Shown: positions 53,440 to 62,806 of the stretch, one piece after another
How positions within the stretch are numbered: the stretch's first letter is position 1
Layout: every line of letters starts with the position of its first letter
NCBI GenBank assembly: GCA_047621665.1
Contig: JBLHMB010000017.1
Location: 1 to 64,000 of the forward strand
Length of the DNA: 64,000 nt
Direction: 5' to 3'
Source: Actimicrobium sp047621665
Lineage (GTDB): Bacteria > Pseudomonadota > Gammaproteobacteria > Burkholderiales > Burkholderiaceae_D
Notes under the pieces: generated by a model
The model's database searches: none
Seen by the model: only the letters and a program-made list of their open reading frames with translations
What the model was told of the DNA's origin: nothing
Translations under genes and position numbers: made by a program

Positions 53440-56034
53440 ATGAATAGCGAATACCGCAAACCACTTCCGGGCACCAAGCTCGATTACTTTGATACCCGCG
53501 CAGCAGTCGATGCCATCACCCCCGGCGCTTACGCGAACCTGCCGTACACCTCGCGCGTGCTGGCTGAAAACCTGGTGCGTCGCTGCGATCCGGCGATGCT
53601 CAAGGCCTCGTTATTGCAACTGATCGAACGCAAGCAGGACCTGGATTTTCCGTGGTTCCCGGCGCGCGTGGTCTGTCATGACATCCTCGGTCAGACCGCG
53701 CTGGTCGACCTGGCCGGGTTGCGCGATGCGATTGCTGCCGAAGGCGGCGACCCTGCGCTGGTCAATCCGGTCGTGCCGACCCAGCTGGTGGTCGACCATT
53801 CGCTGGCGGTGGAATTTGCCGGCTTCGACAAGGATGCGTTCGCCAAGAACCGCGCTATCGAAGACCGTCGCAACGACGACCGTTTCCATTTCATCGACTG
53901 GACCAAGAAGGCGTTCAAGAACGTCGACGTGATCCCGTCGGGTAACGGCATCCTGCACCAGATTAATCTCGAAAGCATGAGTCCCGTTGTGCAGGTCAAG
54001 GACAACGTGGCCTTTCCGGACACGCTGGTCGGGACCGACTCGCATACCCCGATGGTCGATGCGCTGGGCGTGCTGGCCATTGGCGTCGGCGGACTCGAAG
54101 CCGAAAGCGTGATGCTGGGTCGCGCCTCGTATATGCGCTTGCCGGACATCATCGGCGTCGAACTGAGCGGCAAACCGCAGCCCGGCATCACGGCGACCGA
54201 TACGGTGCTGGCGCTGACCGAGTTTTTGCGTAACGCGAAAGTGGTGTCGTCCTACCTTGAATTTTTCGGGGCCGGCGCGGCGCATCTGACGCTGGGTGAC
54301 CGCGCGACAATTTCGAACATGGCGCCGGAATACGGTTCGACAGCGGCGATGTTTTACATCGATGCGCAAACCATCACGTATCTGAAATTGACCGGTCGTG
54401 ATGACGAACTGGTCAAGCTGGTTGAAATCTATGCACGCGAAACCGGCCTGTGGGCCGATACGTTGACAGAGGTCAAGTACGAGCGCGTGCTGCACTTTGA
54501 TCTGAGCACCGTGGTGCGCACGCTGGCCGGTCCGTCCAATCCGCACAAGCGCGTGCCGACTTCGCAACTGGCCGCACGCGGTATTGCGGGCAAGGTCGAG
54601 AACGAAGCGGGCCTGATGCCGGATGGTGCCGTGATCATCGCCGCTATCACCAGTTGCACCAACACCAGCAACCCGCGCAACATGATTGCCGCCGGGCTGC
54701 TGGCACGCAACGCCAACCGGCGCGGCCTGACCCGCAAACCGTGGGTAAAAAGTTCGCTGGCCCCCGGCTCGAAAACCGTCGCGTTGTATCTGGAAGAGGC
54801 CAAGCTGCTGCCCGAACTGGAAACCCTCGGCTTCGGCGTCGTGGCTTTTGCCTGCACTACTTGCAACGGCATGAGCGGCGCGCTCGATCCGGTGATTCAG
54901 GAAGAGTTGATCGCACGCGATTTGTACGCCACGGCCGTGCTGTCGGGTAACCGCAATTTTGATGGCCGGATTCATCCGTATGCGAAGCAGGCGTTTCTGG
55001 CGTCGCCACCGTTAGTGGTGGCTTATGCGATTGCCGGCACCATCCGTTTCGATATCGAAAAAGACGTGCTCGGTCTGGATCAGGATGGCAAGCCAGTGCT
55101 GCTGGCTGACATCTGGCCGCTCGATGAAGAGATCGACGCCATCGTCGCTGCCAGCGTCAAGCCGGAACAGTTCCGCAAGGTCTACACGCCGATGTTCGCA
55201 CGCCAGGCTGATGATGGCGTGAAGGTCAGTCCGCTGTATGACTGGCGGCCGACCACTACCTATATCCGCCGTCCACCTTACTGGGAAGGCGCGCTGGCTG
55301 GCGTGCGAACACTGACCGGCATGCGACCGCTGGCCGTCCTCGGTGACAACATCACCACCGACCATTTGTCGCCATCGAACGCGATCATGCTCGACAGCGC
55401 AGCAGGTGCGTATCTGGCGAAAATGGGCTTGCCGGAAGTCGACTTCAACTCGTACGCGACGCATCGCGGCGATCACCTGACGGCGCAGCGCGCGACCTTT
55501 GCCAATCCGACGCTGAAAAATGAAATGGTCGTTGAAAACGGCAAGGTCAAGGCCGGTTCGCTGGCCCGCATCGAACCCGAAGGCCAGATCACCCGCATGT
55601 GGGAAGCGATCGAAACCTACATGGAACGCAAGCAGCCGTTGATCATCATTGCCGGTGCCGATTATGGTCAGGGTTCGTCGCGCGACTGGGCCGCCAAGGG
55701 CGTGCGGTTGGCGGGTGTGGAAGCGATTGCTGCCGAAGGCTTCGAGCGGATTCACCGGACCAACCTTGTTGGCATGGGCGTGTTGCCGCTGGAGTTCAAG
55801 GATGGTGTGAACCGTTTGACGCTGGGCATTGATGGCACCGAAACCTTCGATGTCATCGGCGACCGAACCCCGCGCAGCACGATGACGCTGGTGATCACGC
55901 GCAAGAACGGCGAACGCGTCGAGGTACCGGTGACTTGCCGTCTTGATACCGGCGAAGAAGTCGCGATTTACGAAGCCGGCGGCGTGTTGCAGCGCTTTGC
56001 GCAGGACTTTCTTGAATCGACCAAAGCGGCTTGA
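53440..56034 (+). CDS. acnD: Fe/S-dependent 2-methylisocitrate dehydratase
   Basis: An 864-residue aconitase-family enzyme that dehydrates 2-methylcitrate to an isomer of 2-methylaconitate, which PrpF then converts. The cluster-binding cysteines appear in ITSCTNTSNPRNMIAAGLL and ACTTCNGMSGAL, with other aconitase segments NMAPEYGSTAAMFYID, DYGQGSSRDWAAKGVRLAGV and LGDNITTDHLSPSNAI. AGGA precedes ATG 53440. AcnD with PrpF replaces the PrpD route. Confidence 0.96.
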   Translation: MNSEYRKPLPGTKLDYFDTRAAVDAITPGAYANLPYTSRVLAENLVRRCDPAMLKASLLQLIERKQDLDFPWFPARVVCHDILGQTALVDLAGLRDAIAAEGGDPALVNPVVPTQLVVDHSLAVEFAGFDKDAFAKNRAIEDRRNDDRFHFIDWTKKAFKNVDVIPSGNGILHQINLESMSPVVQVKDNVAFPDTLVGTDSHTPMVDALGVLAIGVGGLEAESVMLGRASYMRLPDIIGVELSGKPQPGITATDTVLALTEFLRNAKVVSSYLEFFGAGAAHLTLGDRATISNMAPEYGSTAAMFYIDAQTITYLKLTGRDDELVKLVEIYARETGLWADTLTEVKYERVLHFDLSTVVRTLAGPSNPHKRVPTSQLAARGIAGKVENEAGLMPDGAVIIAAITSCTNTSNPRNMIAAGLLARNANRRGLTRKPWVKSSLAPGSKTVALYLEEAKLLPELETLGFGVVAFACTTCNGMSGALDPVIQEELIARDLYATAVLSGNRNFDGRIHPYAKQAFLASPPLVVAYAIAGTIRFDIEKDVLGLDQDGKPVLLADIWPLDEEIDAIVAASVKPEQFRKVYTPMFARQADDGVKVSPLYDWRPTTTYIRRPPYWEGALAGVRTLTGMRPLAVLGDNITTDHLSPSNAIMLDSAAGAYLAKMGLPEVDFNSYATHRGDHLTAQRATFANPTLKNEMVVENGKVKAGSLARIEPEGQITRMWEAIETYMERKQPLIIIAGADYGQGSSRDWAAKGVRLAGVEAIAAEGFERIHRTNLVGMGVLPLEFKDGVNRLTLGIDGTETFDVIGDRTPRSTMTLVITRKNGERVEVPVTCRLDTGEEVAIYEAGGVLQRFAQDFLESTKAA

Positions 56035-56059
56035 TGGCTGGTTGACGCGGATGTAATGC

Positions 56060-56345
56060 GCGCGCGTGGGCACGGTGAAGCTGTGCCCACCCTACGATTT
56101 CACCACATCGGCCGTAGGTTGAGCTCACCGTTGAGCCCACGCGTGCGCACCACCGATCCGGTAGGGTGAGCTCACCGTTGAGCCCACGCGTGCGCACCAC
56201 CGATCCGGTAGGGTGGGCTCGCCGTTGAGCCCACGCGCGCGCGCCAACGATCTAGTAGGGTGGGCTCGCCGTTGAGCCCACGCGCGCGCACCACCATCGA
56301 TTCGGTAGGGTAGGCTCGCCATTGAGCCCACGCGCGCGCACCTCG
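56060..56345. repeat. REP-like hairpin plus five tandem 47-50 bp units
   Basis: First an inverted element GTGGGCAC (56066-56073) with GTGCCCAC (56083-56090) and CCCTACG. Then five head-to-tail units start at 56114, 56161, 56208, 56255 and 56305, of 47, 47, 47, 50 and about 41 bases. Each opens GTAGG and contains a hairpin such as TGGGCTC with GAGCCCA, followed by a CG-rich CACGCGCGCG stretch. The array lies between acnD and prpF inside the operon. A single copy of the same family is at 11-41. Confidence 0.85.
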
Positions 56346-56372
56346 TTTGTTTTTTCACAGGAGTCCATTCCC

Positions 56373-57554
56373 ATGTTCCATCCCCCCCAAATTAAAATCC
56401 CCGCCACCTACATGCGCGGCGGCACCAGCAAAGGCGTGTTCTTCCGCTTGCAGGATTTGCCCGTTGCGGCCCAGGTTCCCGGCCCGGCACGCGATGCGCT
56501 GCTACTGCGCGTCATCGGCAGTCCCGACCCCTACGGCAAGCAAATCGACGGCATGGGTGCAGCCACGTCCAGCACCAGCAAGACCGTCATCCTGTCCAAG
56601 AGCAGCAAGCCCGAACATGATGTCGATTACCTGTTCGGTCAGGTCGCCATCGACAAGGCCTTCGTGGACTGGAGCGGCAACTGCGGCAACCTGTCAGCTG
56701 CCGTCGGCGCGTTTGCGATCAGCAGCGGACTGGTGCACGCCAGCCGTGTGCCGAAAGACGGCATCGCCATCGTCCGCATCTGGCAAGCCAATATCGGCAA
56801 GAGCATCATCGCGCACGTACCCGTCACCAACGGCGAAGTGCAGGAAACGGGTGACTTCGAACTCGACGGCGTGACCTTTCCGGCAGCCGAAGTGCAGCTC
56901 GAATTCATCGACCCGGCTGCCGATGAAGAAGGTGCAGGCGGCGCGATGTTCCCGACCGGGAACGTGGTTGATCAACTTGAGGTGCCCGGCGTCGGCACCT
57001 TCACGGTGACGATGATCAACGCCGGTATCCCGACGATTTTTGTCAATGCCGACGCGATCGGCTACACCGGGACCGAACTGCAAGGTGCGATCAATGGCGA
57101 CGCCAAGGCGCTGGCGATGTTCGAGACCATCCGCGCTTACGGTGCTGTCCGCATGGGGCTAATCCAGCATATCGACGAAGCCGCCAAGCGCCAGCACACC
57201 CCGAAAGTGGCGTTCGTTTCGAAGCCGGCGGCGTATGTGTCGTCGAGTGGCAAAGCGGTCGCGGTGGCCGACATCGATTTGCTGGTGCGCGCGCTGTCGA
57301 TGGGTCAGTTGCATCACGCGATGATGGGTACGGCGGCAGTAGCCATCGGCACGGCGGCGGCAATTCCGGGCACGCTGGTCAATCTGGCTGCCGGTGGCGG
57401 GGCGCGCAATGCGGTGCGATTTGGTCATCCGTCAGGAACCTTGCGGGTCGGTGCGGAAGCCAGTCAGGTCGATGGCGTGTGGCGCGTTGCGAAGGCGATC
57501 ATGAGTCGCAGTGCGCGGGTGCTGATGGAGGGGACGGTGCGGGTGCCGGGGTAA
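56373..57554 (+). CDS. prpF: 2-methylaconitate cis-trans isomerase
   Basis: A 393-residue enzyme with the diaminopimelate-epimerase fold that works with AcnD in the methylcitrate cycle. Motifs: YMRGGTSKGVFFRLQDLP (13-30), IGSPDPYGKQIDGMGAATSS (about 48-67), DWSGNCGNLSAAVGAFAI and AAGGGARNAVRFGHPSG. AGGAG 9 bases before ATG 56373 decides the start over 56322. It is 338 bases from acnD, the gap being filled by the REP array, so its expression may differ from that of the genes before. Confidence 0.96.
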   Translation: MFHPPQIKIPATYMRGGTSKGVFFRLQDLPVAAQVPGPARDALLLRVIGSPDPYGKQIDGMGAATSSTSKTVILSKSSKPEHDVDYLFGQVAIDKAFVDWSGNCGNLSAAVGAFAISSGLVHASRVPKDGIAIVRIWQANIGKSIIAHVPVTNGEVQETGDFELDGVTFPAAEVQLEFIDPAADEEGAGGAMFPTGNVVDQLEVPGVGTFTVTMINAGIPTIFVNADAIGYTGTELQGAINGDAKALAMFETIRAYGAVRMGLIQHIDEAAKRQHTPKVAFVSKPAAYVSSSGKAVAVADIDLLVRALSMGQLHHAMMGTAAVAIGTAAAIPGTLVNLAAGGGARNAVRFGHPSGTLRVGAEASQVDGVWRVAKAIMSRSARVLMEGTVRVPG

Positions 57555-57670
57555 ATGGAGTAGTAGCTCGTCGCAGCACATGCCCTCATTGCCGCTATCC
57601 TGAAATCAATCGAGACAGCGTTGTTTTGGTTGGTCTTCGGGAAGGCTATTTTGTTTTCCAGTAACCAGGG

Positions 57671-58772
57671 TGGAGTCAAGAACCAAGTGCAACACGTTGA
57701 TGGATCGTAGCCGATTCGGCCTATTTCATATTGTCGATGATCTCGCCATAGACTTCGAGCGGGCTTCGATAGTCGAGCACTTTGCGAGGGCGGGTATTCA
57801 TCTGGTAAGCAATGGCGTCAAGATCATCCTGCGTCAGGTGCGACAAGTCGGTGCCCTTGGGCATGTACTGGCGCAATAATCCGTTGGTATTTTCATTGCT
57901 GCCGCGTTGCCAAGAGCTGTGCGGATCACAGAAGTAGACGGCAACGCCGGTGTGCGCTGTCAATTCGCGGTGCCTGTTCATCTCCCTGCCCTGGTCATAC
58001 GTCATGGTCTTGCGCAACGGCTTGGTGACCTTGTTGAGGGCGACCGTAAAGCCCGCCAATGCCGACGCAGCGCTGGCGTCAGGCATGCGCTCCAGTATCA
58101 CGCGGCGGGTAGTGCGTTCTACCAGCGTCCCAACCGCCGAGCGATTGAAGGCACCCTTGATCAAATCGGCTTCCCAGTGGCCGGGAATCGACCGGTCGGC
58201 CACTTCCGGCGGGCGGATGTGGAGGCTTTGCATCTCGGGGATGCCGCCACGCCGGTCTGTGCCACGTGAACGCGAGCGGCGCGTGTCGTTGCCCTGGTGC
58301 AGGCAGGCAATCAGTTCACGACGCAGTTCTCCGCGAGGCATCGCGTAGAGCGCGGTGTAAATGGTTTCGTGAGAGACACGCTGACTCGGATCAATGGGGG
58401 TCATGCGACGCAGTGTGCCGCCGATCTGTTGTGGTGACCATTGCTGATGCAAAAAATGGGTAACGACACCAAACAATGGACTAGCAAGATCAAGTTTGCG
58501 TACCGTGCGTGCCGTTCTGGCAGCCAGTCGGGCACGTCGGCCAGCATGCACCGGATCGTACGCCGTTGATTCAGCGCCGCTATTGCGTCGCAACTCTCGA
58601 CTGCTGCTGCTCGGTGAGCGGTGCAGTGCATGGGTTATTTGTCGAATGCTTGGCTTTGTTGTTGCATCACCATGATCGTGGCACGTTCTTCGGCTTGAAG
58701 TTGTTGGTAGTGGTTTCGCATCGCCGCACCCTATCAGAGTTGGGTGTTGCACTTCAGTTTGGAGACTTCCAA
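57671..58772. mobile_element. IS30-family insertion sequence
   Basis: About 1.1 kb with imperfect inverted ends: TGGAGTCAAGAACCAAGTGC at 57671 on the left, and on the right, read inward on the minus strand, TGGAAGTCTCCAAACTGAAG, both running into GTGCAAC (left at about 57688, right at about 58745). It holds one transposase gene on the minus strand. No clear target duplication was seen. It marks the border between the prp operon and the decayed AT-rich region. Confidence 0.75.
57721..58721 (-). pseudogene. IS30 transposase, frameshifted near the N-terminus
   Basis: The main frame carries IRQITHALHRSPSSSSRELR (helix-turn-helix) and the DDE core: GHWEADLIKG, TYDQGREMNRH and SNENTNGLLRQYMPKGTDL. 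The usual N-terminus MRNHYQQLQAEERATIM is present but in another frame from ATG 58721, ending at a stop after 28 codons. A one-base deletion near 58645 (CAAGC where CACAGC is expected) explains the shift. The long frame could start at 58752, but with an unrelated N-terminus, so the copy is probably inactive. Confidence 0.75.
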
Positions 58773-58796
58773 GTTTAAGAAAAACTTCAGTCGACT

Positions 58797-59210
58797 TTAA
58801 TTCAAATCAAATAAGATCCCTGCACGATTATAAAAATCCTTAGCGTCCGTGTCATTGTTTCCGAATTTGAGCTGAAAGGTCGGGCTTGAGGCATCTTTTG
58901 TATGAATAATTATGTTGTGCTCACAATATCGCTCATTTTTTCTAATAATCGAAAGTTCAATTTTTCGAAAATCAGCTGATGTGAAAATTTTTTTATTTTG
59001 CGGCTCTTTTAAGCCTGCCCATACAATCGATGGAATTGTATCGTCAAGCGCGACGAAACCGGGAAAAACAGGATACCTTATGATGAAGTTCAGTCCTTTC
59101 GATTTTGCATATTCGTCGAAAGCAATCCCAAGCCCCTTTGATCTTTTTTTTGCAGAGTATATGAGATATGCAATTATTATAATCGCGATAGGAATAATGA
59201 AAGACGTCAT
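58797..59210 (-). CDS. Hypothetical membrane-anchored protein
   Basis: A 137-residue protein with one N-terminal membrane helix (SFIIPIAIIIIAYLIYSA, about 3-20) and a soluble part with KGLNFIIRYPVFPGFVALDD and SIIRKNERYCEHNIIIHTKD. No family is recognised. It is AT-rich compared with the prp region and follows the IS30 element closely. No good ribosome site precedes ATG 59210, so the start may be wrong. Confidence 0.5.
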   Translation of the reverse strand: MTSFIIPIAIIIIAYLIYSAKKRSKGLGIAFDEYAKSKGLNFIIRYPVFPGFVALDDTIPSIVWAGLKEPQNKKIFTSADFRKIELSIIRKNERYCEHNIIIHTKDASSPTFQLKFGNNDTDAKDFYNRAGILFDLN

Positions 59211-59429
59211 GGGTTTATCAATTTTGAGTTGAGAAGGAACACTAATGTGTTCGTCTATTTTTTAGAATGCAGGAAGGTGAATTCACGATCCTCATCGTAA
59301 GAAGATTTCCGTCGTTAAGCCATACTCTGATACATAAAGTTAAAAAACTATTTGAAATCAACGATGTTCCTAAAATGCTACATCATTGATTTTGAATGAA
59401 TTTTAGGAATTACTTATAAAGGTATGCCG

Positions 59430-59675
59430 TTAAGCGTACAAGAAAACTCTTTTTTGTCGTTCGATTTTCACCATTGCGTAGGTATTTGTTCCGTCTGTTC
59501 TGCGACTTTCCAGCGTGATGTTGTTCAAAGAGTATCCAAGAGTACCTGCTACTTTTTACTTGACGACATTATCGGACATGAAGTTAGTTTTTTCGGCAAC
59601 GCTAGAGCAGCCTACGAGTAAGAATATGAGAATACCAGGTGCAATAAAATTGCAAAGTTGTAGTGCAAAAAGCAT
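59430..59675 (-). pseudogene. Small lipoprotein gene with an in-frame stop
   Basis: From ATG 59675, with AGAGG 6 bases upstream, the frame reads MLFALQLCNFIAPG, ILIFLLVGCSSVAEKTN and MSDNVVK, a lipoprotein signal with lipobox LVGC. TAA at 59558-59556 follows codon 39, yet the same frame continues for 41 sensible codons (VAGTLGYSLNNITLESRRTD, NTYAMVKIERQ) to TAA 59432-59430. So it is an 80-residue lipoprotein cut by one nonsense change, or a real 39-residue lipoprotein. The rest of 59211-59894 is AT-rich with no other gene. Confidence 0.6.
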
Positions 59676-59894
59676 TAGGATCCTCTCAGAGAATTTTTAA
59701 AGTTTTAAAAAATGATTAATGCTTAGTAAGTTTAAATGGCTACTATTTTTTGAGGAAAATAATTCCGTATGATATTAAGTATTTTCGATTGTGTTATTTC
59801 TACAATCGGAAAAGTTTAAAAATGGCTGATGTAAATATATAATAGTTTATACATTTTTAAGTAAGGTCGGAGAAGACGCCGTCCTTACTTAATA

Positions 59895-61034
59895 TCAACT
59901 CTTGAGATAACAAACTGCGCTTGACTGTACAGAGTCTCTTTCTACAACCGCCAAGCTTGACGACAGCGGAATAAACAAAACGTCATCGGCCAAGGCACCG
60001 CCGTTGGCAACTGATGTCACGAATCCATTAGCAGCAGATCCCAAAGCCGTGTTGTAATTGAACGTTTCGTTAGAAATCTGACCGGCTGTGTTTGTAGCTT
60101 GTACCGCTGTTCCATTTACGGATAAGGTGCCAACTATTGTTCCCCGATCACTACAAACCCACTTTCCGTCAGCTTCATGGCCGCCAAGTGGATGTTGCTT
60201 GACCGCGTAGAATGCGCCGGCGCGCAAAACGCTTGGTGTTGATTGGCTGTAACCAAAGCGATCGATCACCAATACTGCCCCTCGGTCTCCGGCCTGCAAA
60301 CTCAAAATGCCAAAGTCAGCAGTTCCGTTTTTCACTTGAGTTAGATTGTTAGTAGAATTTTTAGCGAGCGTTAGAGCAAGCTGATTTGCGCTTGGCGCAC
60401 CAGCAATTGCAGTGCAAGAACCAGTAGCATTGACGAGCCCTCCGTCGCAGAGCGTAATGTCAGTGCCATTGGCAGCAATACGGAAGCTTCCACCACTAAC
60501 GGCTTGCGAGGAGCCAGTCGCAACATTGCGAGTTGAACCGAAATAGACATAATCGCCGGCCAGCTTGCTTAAATCTGTTGGCATCGCATATCCCGACCCG
60601 GCTACAGTCGATACCTTGCTGCCCAGCGTTACTGTTCCTGCAATTGTTTTAGTGCGTTTATCCAAAATCAGTGCGAATTTGCCATTTGCTTCTGCGAACG
60701 CTACGAAGTCTCCGTTGGTTGTTTGTGAATATGTTCCGTTGATATCGGTCAGACCAAACTGTGACGACAACACCTTAATGGTGTAGGAGCCATCCTGATT
60801 CAGCAAGATCCGCCAAGTGTCGCCGAGATCAGCAACCACGTCATAAGCTTGCGTGGTGCTGGTTGTGCCAGGAACTGTCATTGCTCCAATCTGTGCAGCG
60901 ACAGAAGCAGAAGCCGCCGCGACAACATCGGTGGCAACTTGAATGATTGGCGTTGGGTTTGCTGTAGTTGAAGACCCTCCACCGCAGGCAGTTATGGCCA
61001 ACGGAAGAAGTGCAATAGCTAAGGTTTTACGCAT
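59895..61034 (-). CDS. Hypothetical lipoprotein
   Basis: A 379-residue exported lipoprotein: MRKTLAIALLPLAITACGGG gives a signal with lipobox ITAC, then a Ser/Thr/Ala linker and a beta-rich body with short repeats such as DLGDTWRILLNQDGSYTIKV, DGDFVAF-like and LDKRTKTIAGTVTLG. No family is recognised. AGGAG precedes ATG 61034. It lies downstream of the LuxR-type regulator on the same strand, with an 18-base palindrome about 110 bases before its start, so it may be a target of that regulator. Confidence 0.75.
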   Translation of the reverse strand: MRKTLAIALLPLAITACGGGSSTTANPTPIIQVATDVVAAASASVAAQIGAMTVPGTTSTTQAYDVVADLGDTWRILLNQDGSYTIKVLSSQFGLTDINGTYSQTTNGDFVAFAEANGKFALILDKRTKTIAGTVTLGSKVSTVAGSGYAMPTDLSKLAGDYVYFGSTRNVATGSSQAVSGGSFRIAANGTDITLCDGGLVNATGSCTAIAGAPSANQLALTLAKNSTNNLTQVKNGTADFGILSLQAGDRGAVLVIDRFGYSQSTPSVLRAGAFYAVKQHPLGGHEADGKWVCSDRGTIVGTLSVNGTAVQATNTAGQISNETFNYNTALGSAANGFVTSVANGGALADDVLFIPLSSSLAVVERDSVQSSAVCYLKS

Positions 61035-61141
61035 AATTTCTCCTAAACATGTTTACAAAAAAACTTTGTGCGCTTAACCGAAGATGATTAAAGGCATGGT
61101 TTATTTTTTGACAATATTAAGTGTAAGAAAAGTGGCGCGCT

Positions 61142-61159
61142 ATAGAACAGACGTTCTAT
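61142..61159. promoter_or_regulatory. Perfect palindrome upstream of the lipoprotein gene
   Basis: ATAGAAC-AGAC-GTTCTAT in the 306-base gap between the LuxR-type gene and the lipoprotein gene. The size fits a LuxR-family operator. Nothing else is seen in 61035-61340. Confidence 0.4.
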
Positions 61160-61340
61160 GACGGAAATTTAATGGATGGAAGCGTGGCGAACGTAGGCTG
61201 ACTAGGGAAATTTTCCGGGCGTCGAGGCGGGTAGTCCGTCAATAATTTTAGGTGCAGCAGAAATTTGATTTACCCGAAGCCATGGAAGCGGGGTCGCGCC
61301 TTGCGAAGCTTGCATTTACTTGACGCAAAGGATGACCGAC

Positions 61341-62327
61341 TTACGAAGGGAGAGCCGCCGCCAATGCGGTTTTATTCGAGACACCAAGTTTCCTGTATGC
61401 CGAATGAAGTTGGTTTCGAACAGTTGCAGGCGAGACATCAAGTTCTCTTGCGATTTCCTTATACTGCAATCCTTCTGCGGCAAGCCTTGCTACAAGATAT
61501 TCCGCCCTCGTCAGTCTGCATTCACTATTGGTTCTGGCGGCAATAATAAGGCAAATCATGTTGCCTTCTACAGATGCGTTTACGGAAATGGCCGTACCGA
61601 CAAACATTCTCTCTTGGTTCTTTTTTAACGAATCGATTAATACAGAAGGCAAGAGTGGAGGAGACCACTGTTTCCATTCCAGTTGGAGTAGACGGATCGC
61701 TTCTTGGCTCACGAAGTACAAACATCCGTCAAGGGTAGCCATCACCGTTGTGCTCCGGTGAAGCCCTGTCATCGGTGCTTGTGTCAAACGAATGTTGATT
61801 TCCCGTGCCTGAAGAATATAAGGAAATAAAAGGGTGGCTGCACCAGCGTGATCTTCGGAGTAAGCTTTTTTCTTGCCAGCACGCCATAAGGCAATCGTCG
61901 GAACTACCTCGTTTATCGTCTCGCGAGAAACAAAAGCCAGTGAATGATCGGTCTCGTACTTCCTACAGTATTTCAGTATGCCGGGTTCAGAGAAATTTTT
62001 GGCGATGTCCACCACAATACTGGCACCTCGTTGTCTGAAGGCATTTTTCAAAACATCGTCCCGGCTACTTAGGGCCCCGTTATGATTGACCGTTTCGGCT
62101 CCAACTGTTGATGGCCGATCTTGAAGTCTTTCAAGCGGAACGGAATGGAGGTGAAGCGCTTGGAGGGTGAGTTTTTTATTTTTTGCAATATTGAAATCTG
62201 CTATCACGGCAGAATCAAAGTGAACAATTTTCTTGGCCGTATTCAGCGCATATTCGTTGAATTCTGAGGGGGAGAAATGTTGAGATCCATCGTAAATATC
62301 AAGTATTAGCCTGCTTGAGATTTCCAT
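61341..62327 (-). CDS. LuxR-family transcriptional regulator
   Basis: A 328-residue regulator. The C-terminal LuxR-type helix-turn-helix (about 270-326) reads LTRAEYLVARLAAEGLQYKE, then IARELDVSPATVRNQLHSAY and RKLGVSNKTALAAAL. The N-terminal 260 residues have no clear autoinducer or receiver domain; a PAS/GAF-like sensor is possible. AAAGAAGAAG precedes ATG 62327. The ligand is unknown. Confidence 0.85.
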   Translation of the reverse strand: MEISSRLILDIYDGSQHFSPSEFNEYALNTAKKIVHFDSAVIADFNIAKNKKLTLQALHLHSVPLERLQDRPSTVGAETVNHNGALSSRDDVLKNAFRQRGASIVVDIAKNFSEPGILKYCRKYETDHSLAFVSRETINEVVPTIALWRAGKKKAYSEDHAGAATLLFPYILQAREINIRLTQAPMTGLHRSTTVMATLDGCLYFVSQEAIRLLQLEWKQWSPPLLPSVLIDSLKKNQERMFVGTAISVNASVEGNMICLIIAARTNSECRLTRAEYLVARLAAEGLQYKEIARELDVSPATVRNQLHSAYRKLGVSNKTALAAALPS

Positions 62328-62408
62328 TTCTTCTTCTTTACGTTCGCTATGAAAAATGTCACTAAGATATTATAGTTGCAAAAAAGAAATCCTGTTCTAA
62401 GAAAAATG

Positions 62409-62774
62409 TTAGTTATCAGTAGACCATAAGAAACTTTTAGTCACTTTTCTATCTTGCCAAAAAAGCAGGTTACTTACATAATTTAAATGCAATATGGGAA
62501 TTAAATATGTATTGCGAAGAGTTACGCCAGCGAATATCTCCGGAATGACGTACCTGCACGGTGGTTCACCAAATTTCTCTGAAATTTCCCCGGACACGTC
62601 GGACACTGGATGCATGCTCAACAGTGCCGAAAAAATGTATTCGTCGCCTATCGCGGTTCCCGACAACCCGAACAAAGCGTGATCTCGCGGCTCCAGCATA
62701 CCTGCTGCAATCAACTCTTTATCCACCCGCTGTAAATCGTTTTCGGCGAGCTTGATAACATAAGCGCCAGCCAA
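62409..62774 (-). CDS. Hypothetical protein, start uncertain
   Basis: A frame of about 121 codons with plausible protein sequence (YVIKLAENDLQRVDKELIAA, PRDHALFGLSGTAIGDEYIF, FGEPPCRYVIPEIFAG). The only start near the 5' end is TTG 62774, three codons after an in-frame stop and without a ribosome site; ATG 62702 would lose 24 residues. It may be intact or a 3' fragment. No family is recognised. The gap 62328-62408 holds nothing. Confidence 0.45.
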   Translation of the reverse strand: MAGAYVIKLAENDLQRVDKELIAAGMLEPRDHALFGLSGTAIGDEYIFSALLSMHPVSDVSGEISEKFGEPPCRYVIPEIFAGVTLRNTYLIPILHLNYVSNLLFWQDRKVTKSFLWSTDN

Positions 62775-62806
62775 AATCTTTTAACTCAAATATAAGGGAG
62801 AAAAAT

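Noticed and set aside
53611..56073. Long minus-strand frames opposite acnD
   Set aside because: They are antisense shadows of the aconitase-family gene and have no protein signatures.
56114..56345. CRISPR-like array
   Set aside because: The units follow each other head to tail with no unique spacers, and each is itself a hairpin. No cas genes are nearby.
57671..58772. Target-site duplication of the IS30 element
   Set aside because: No matching short repeat was found directly outside the proposed ends, so the exact ends are uncertain.
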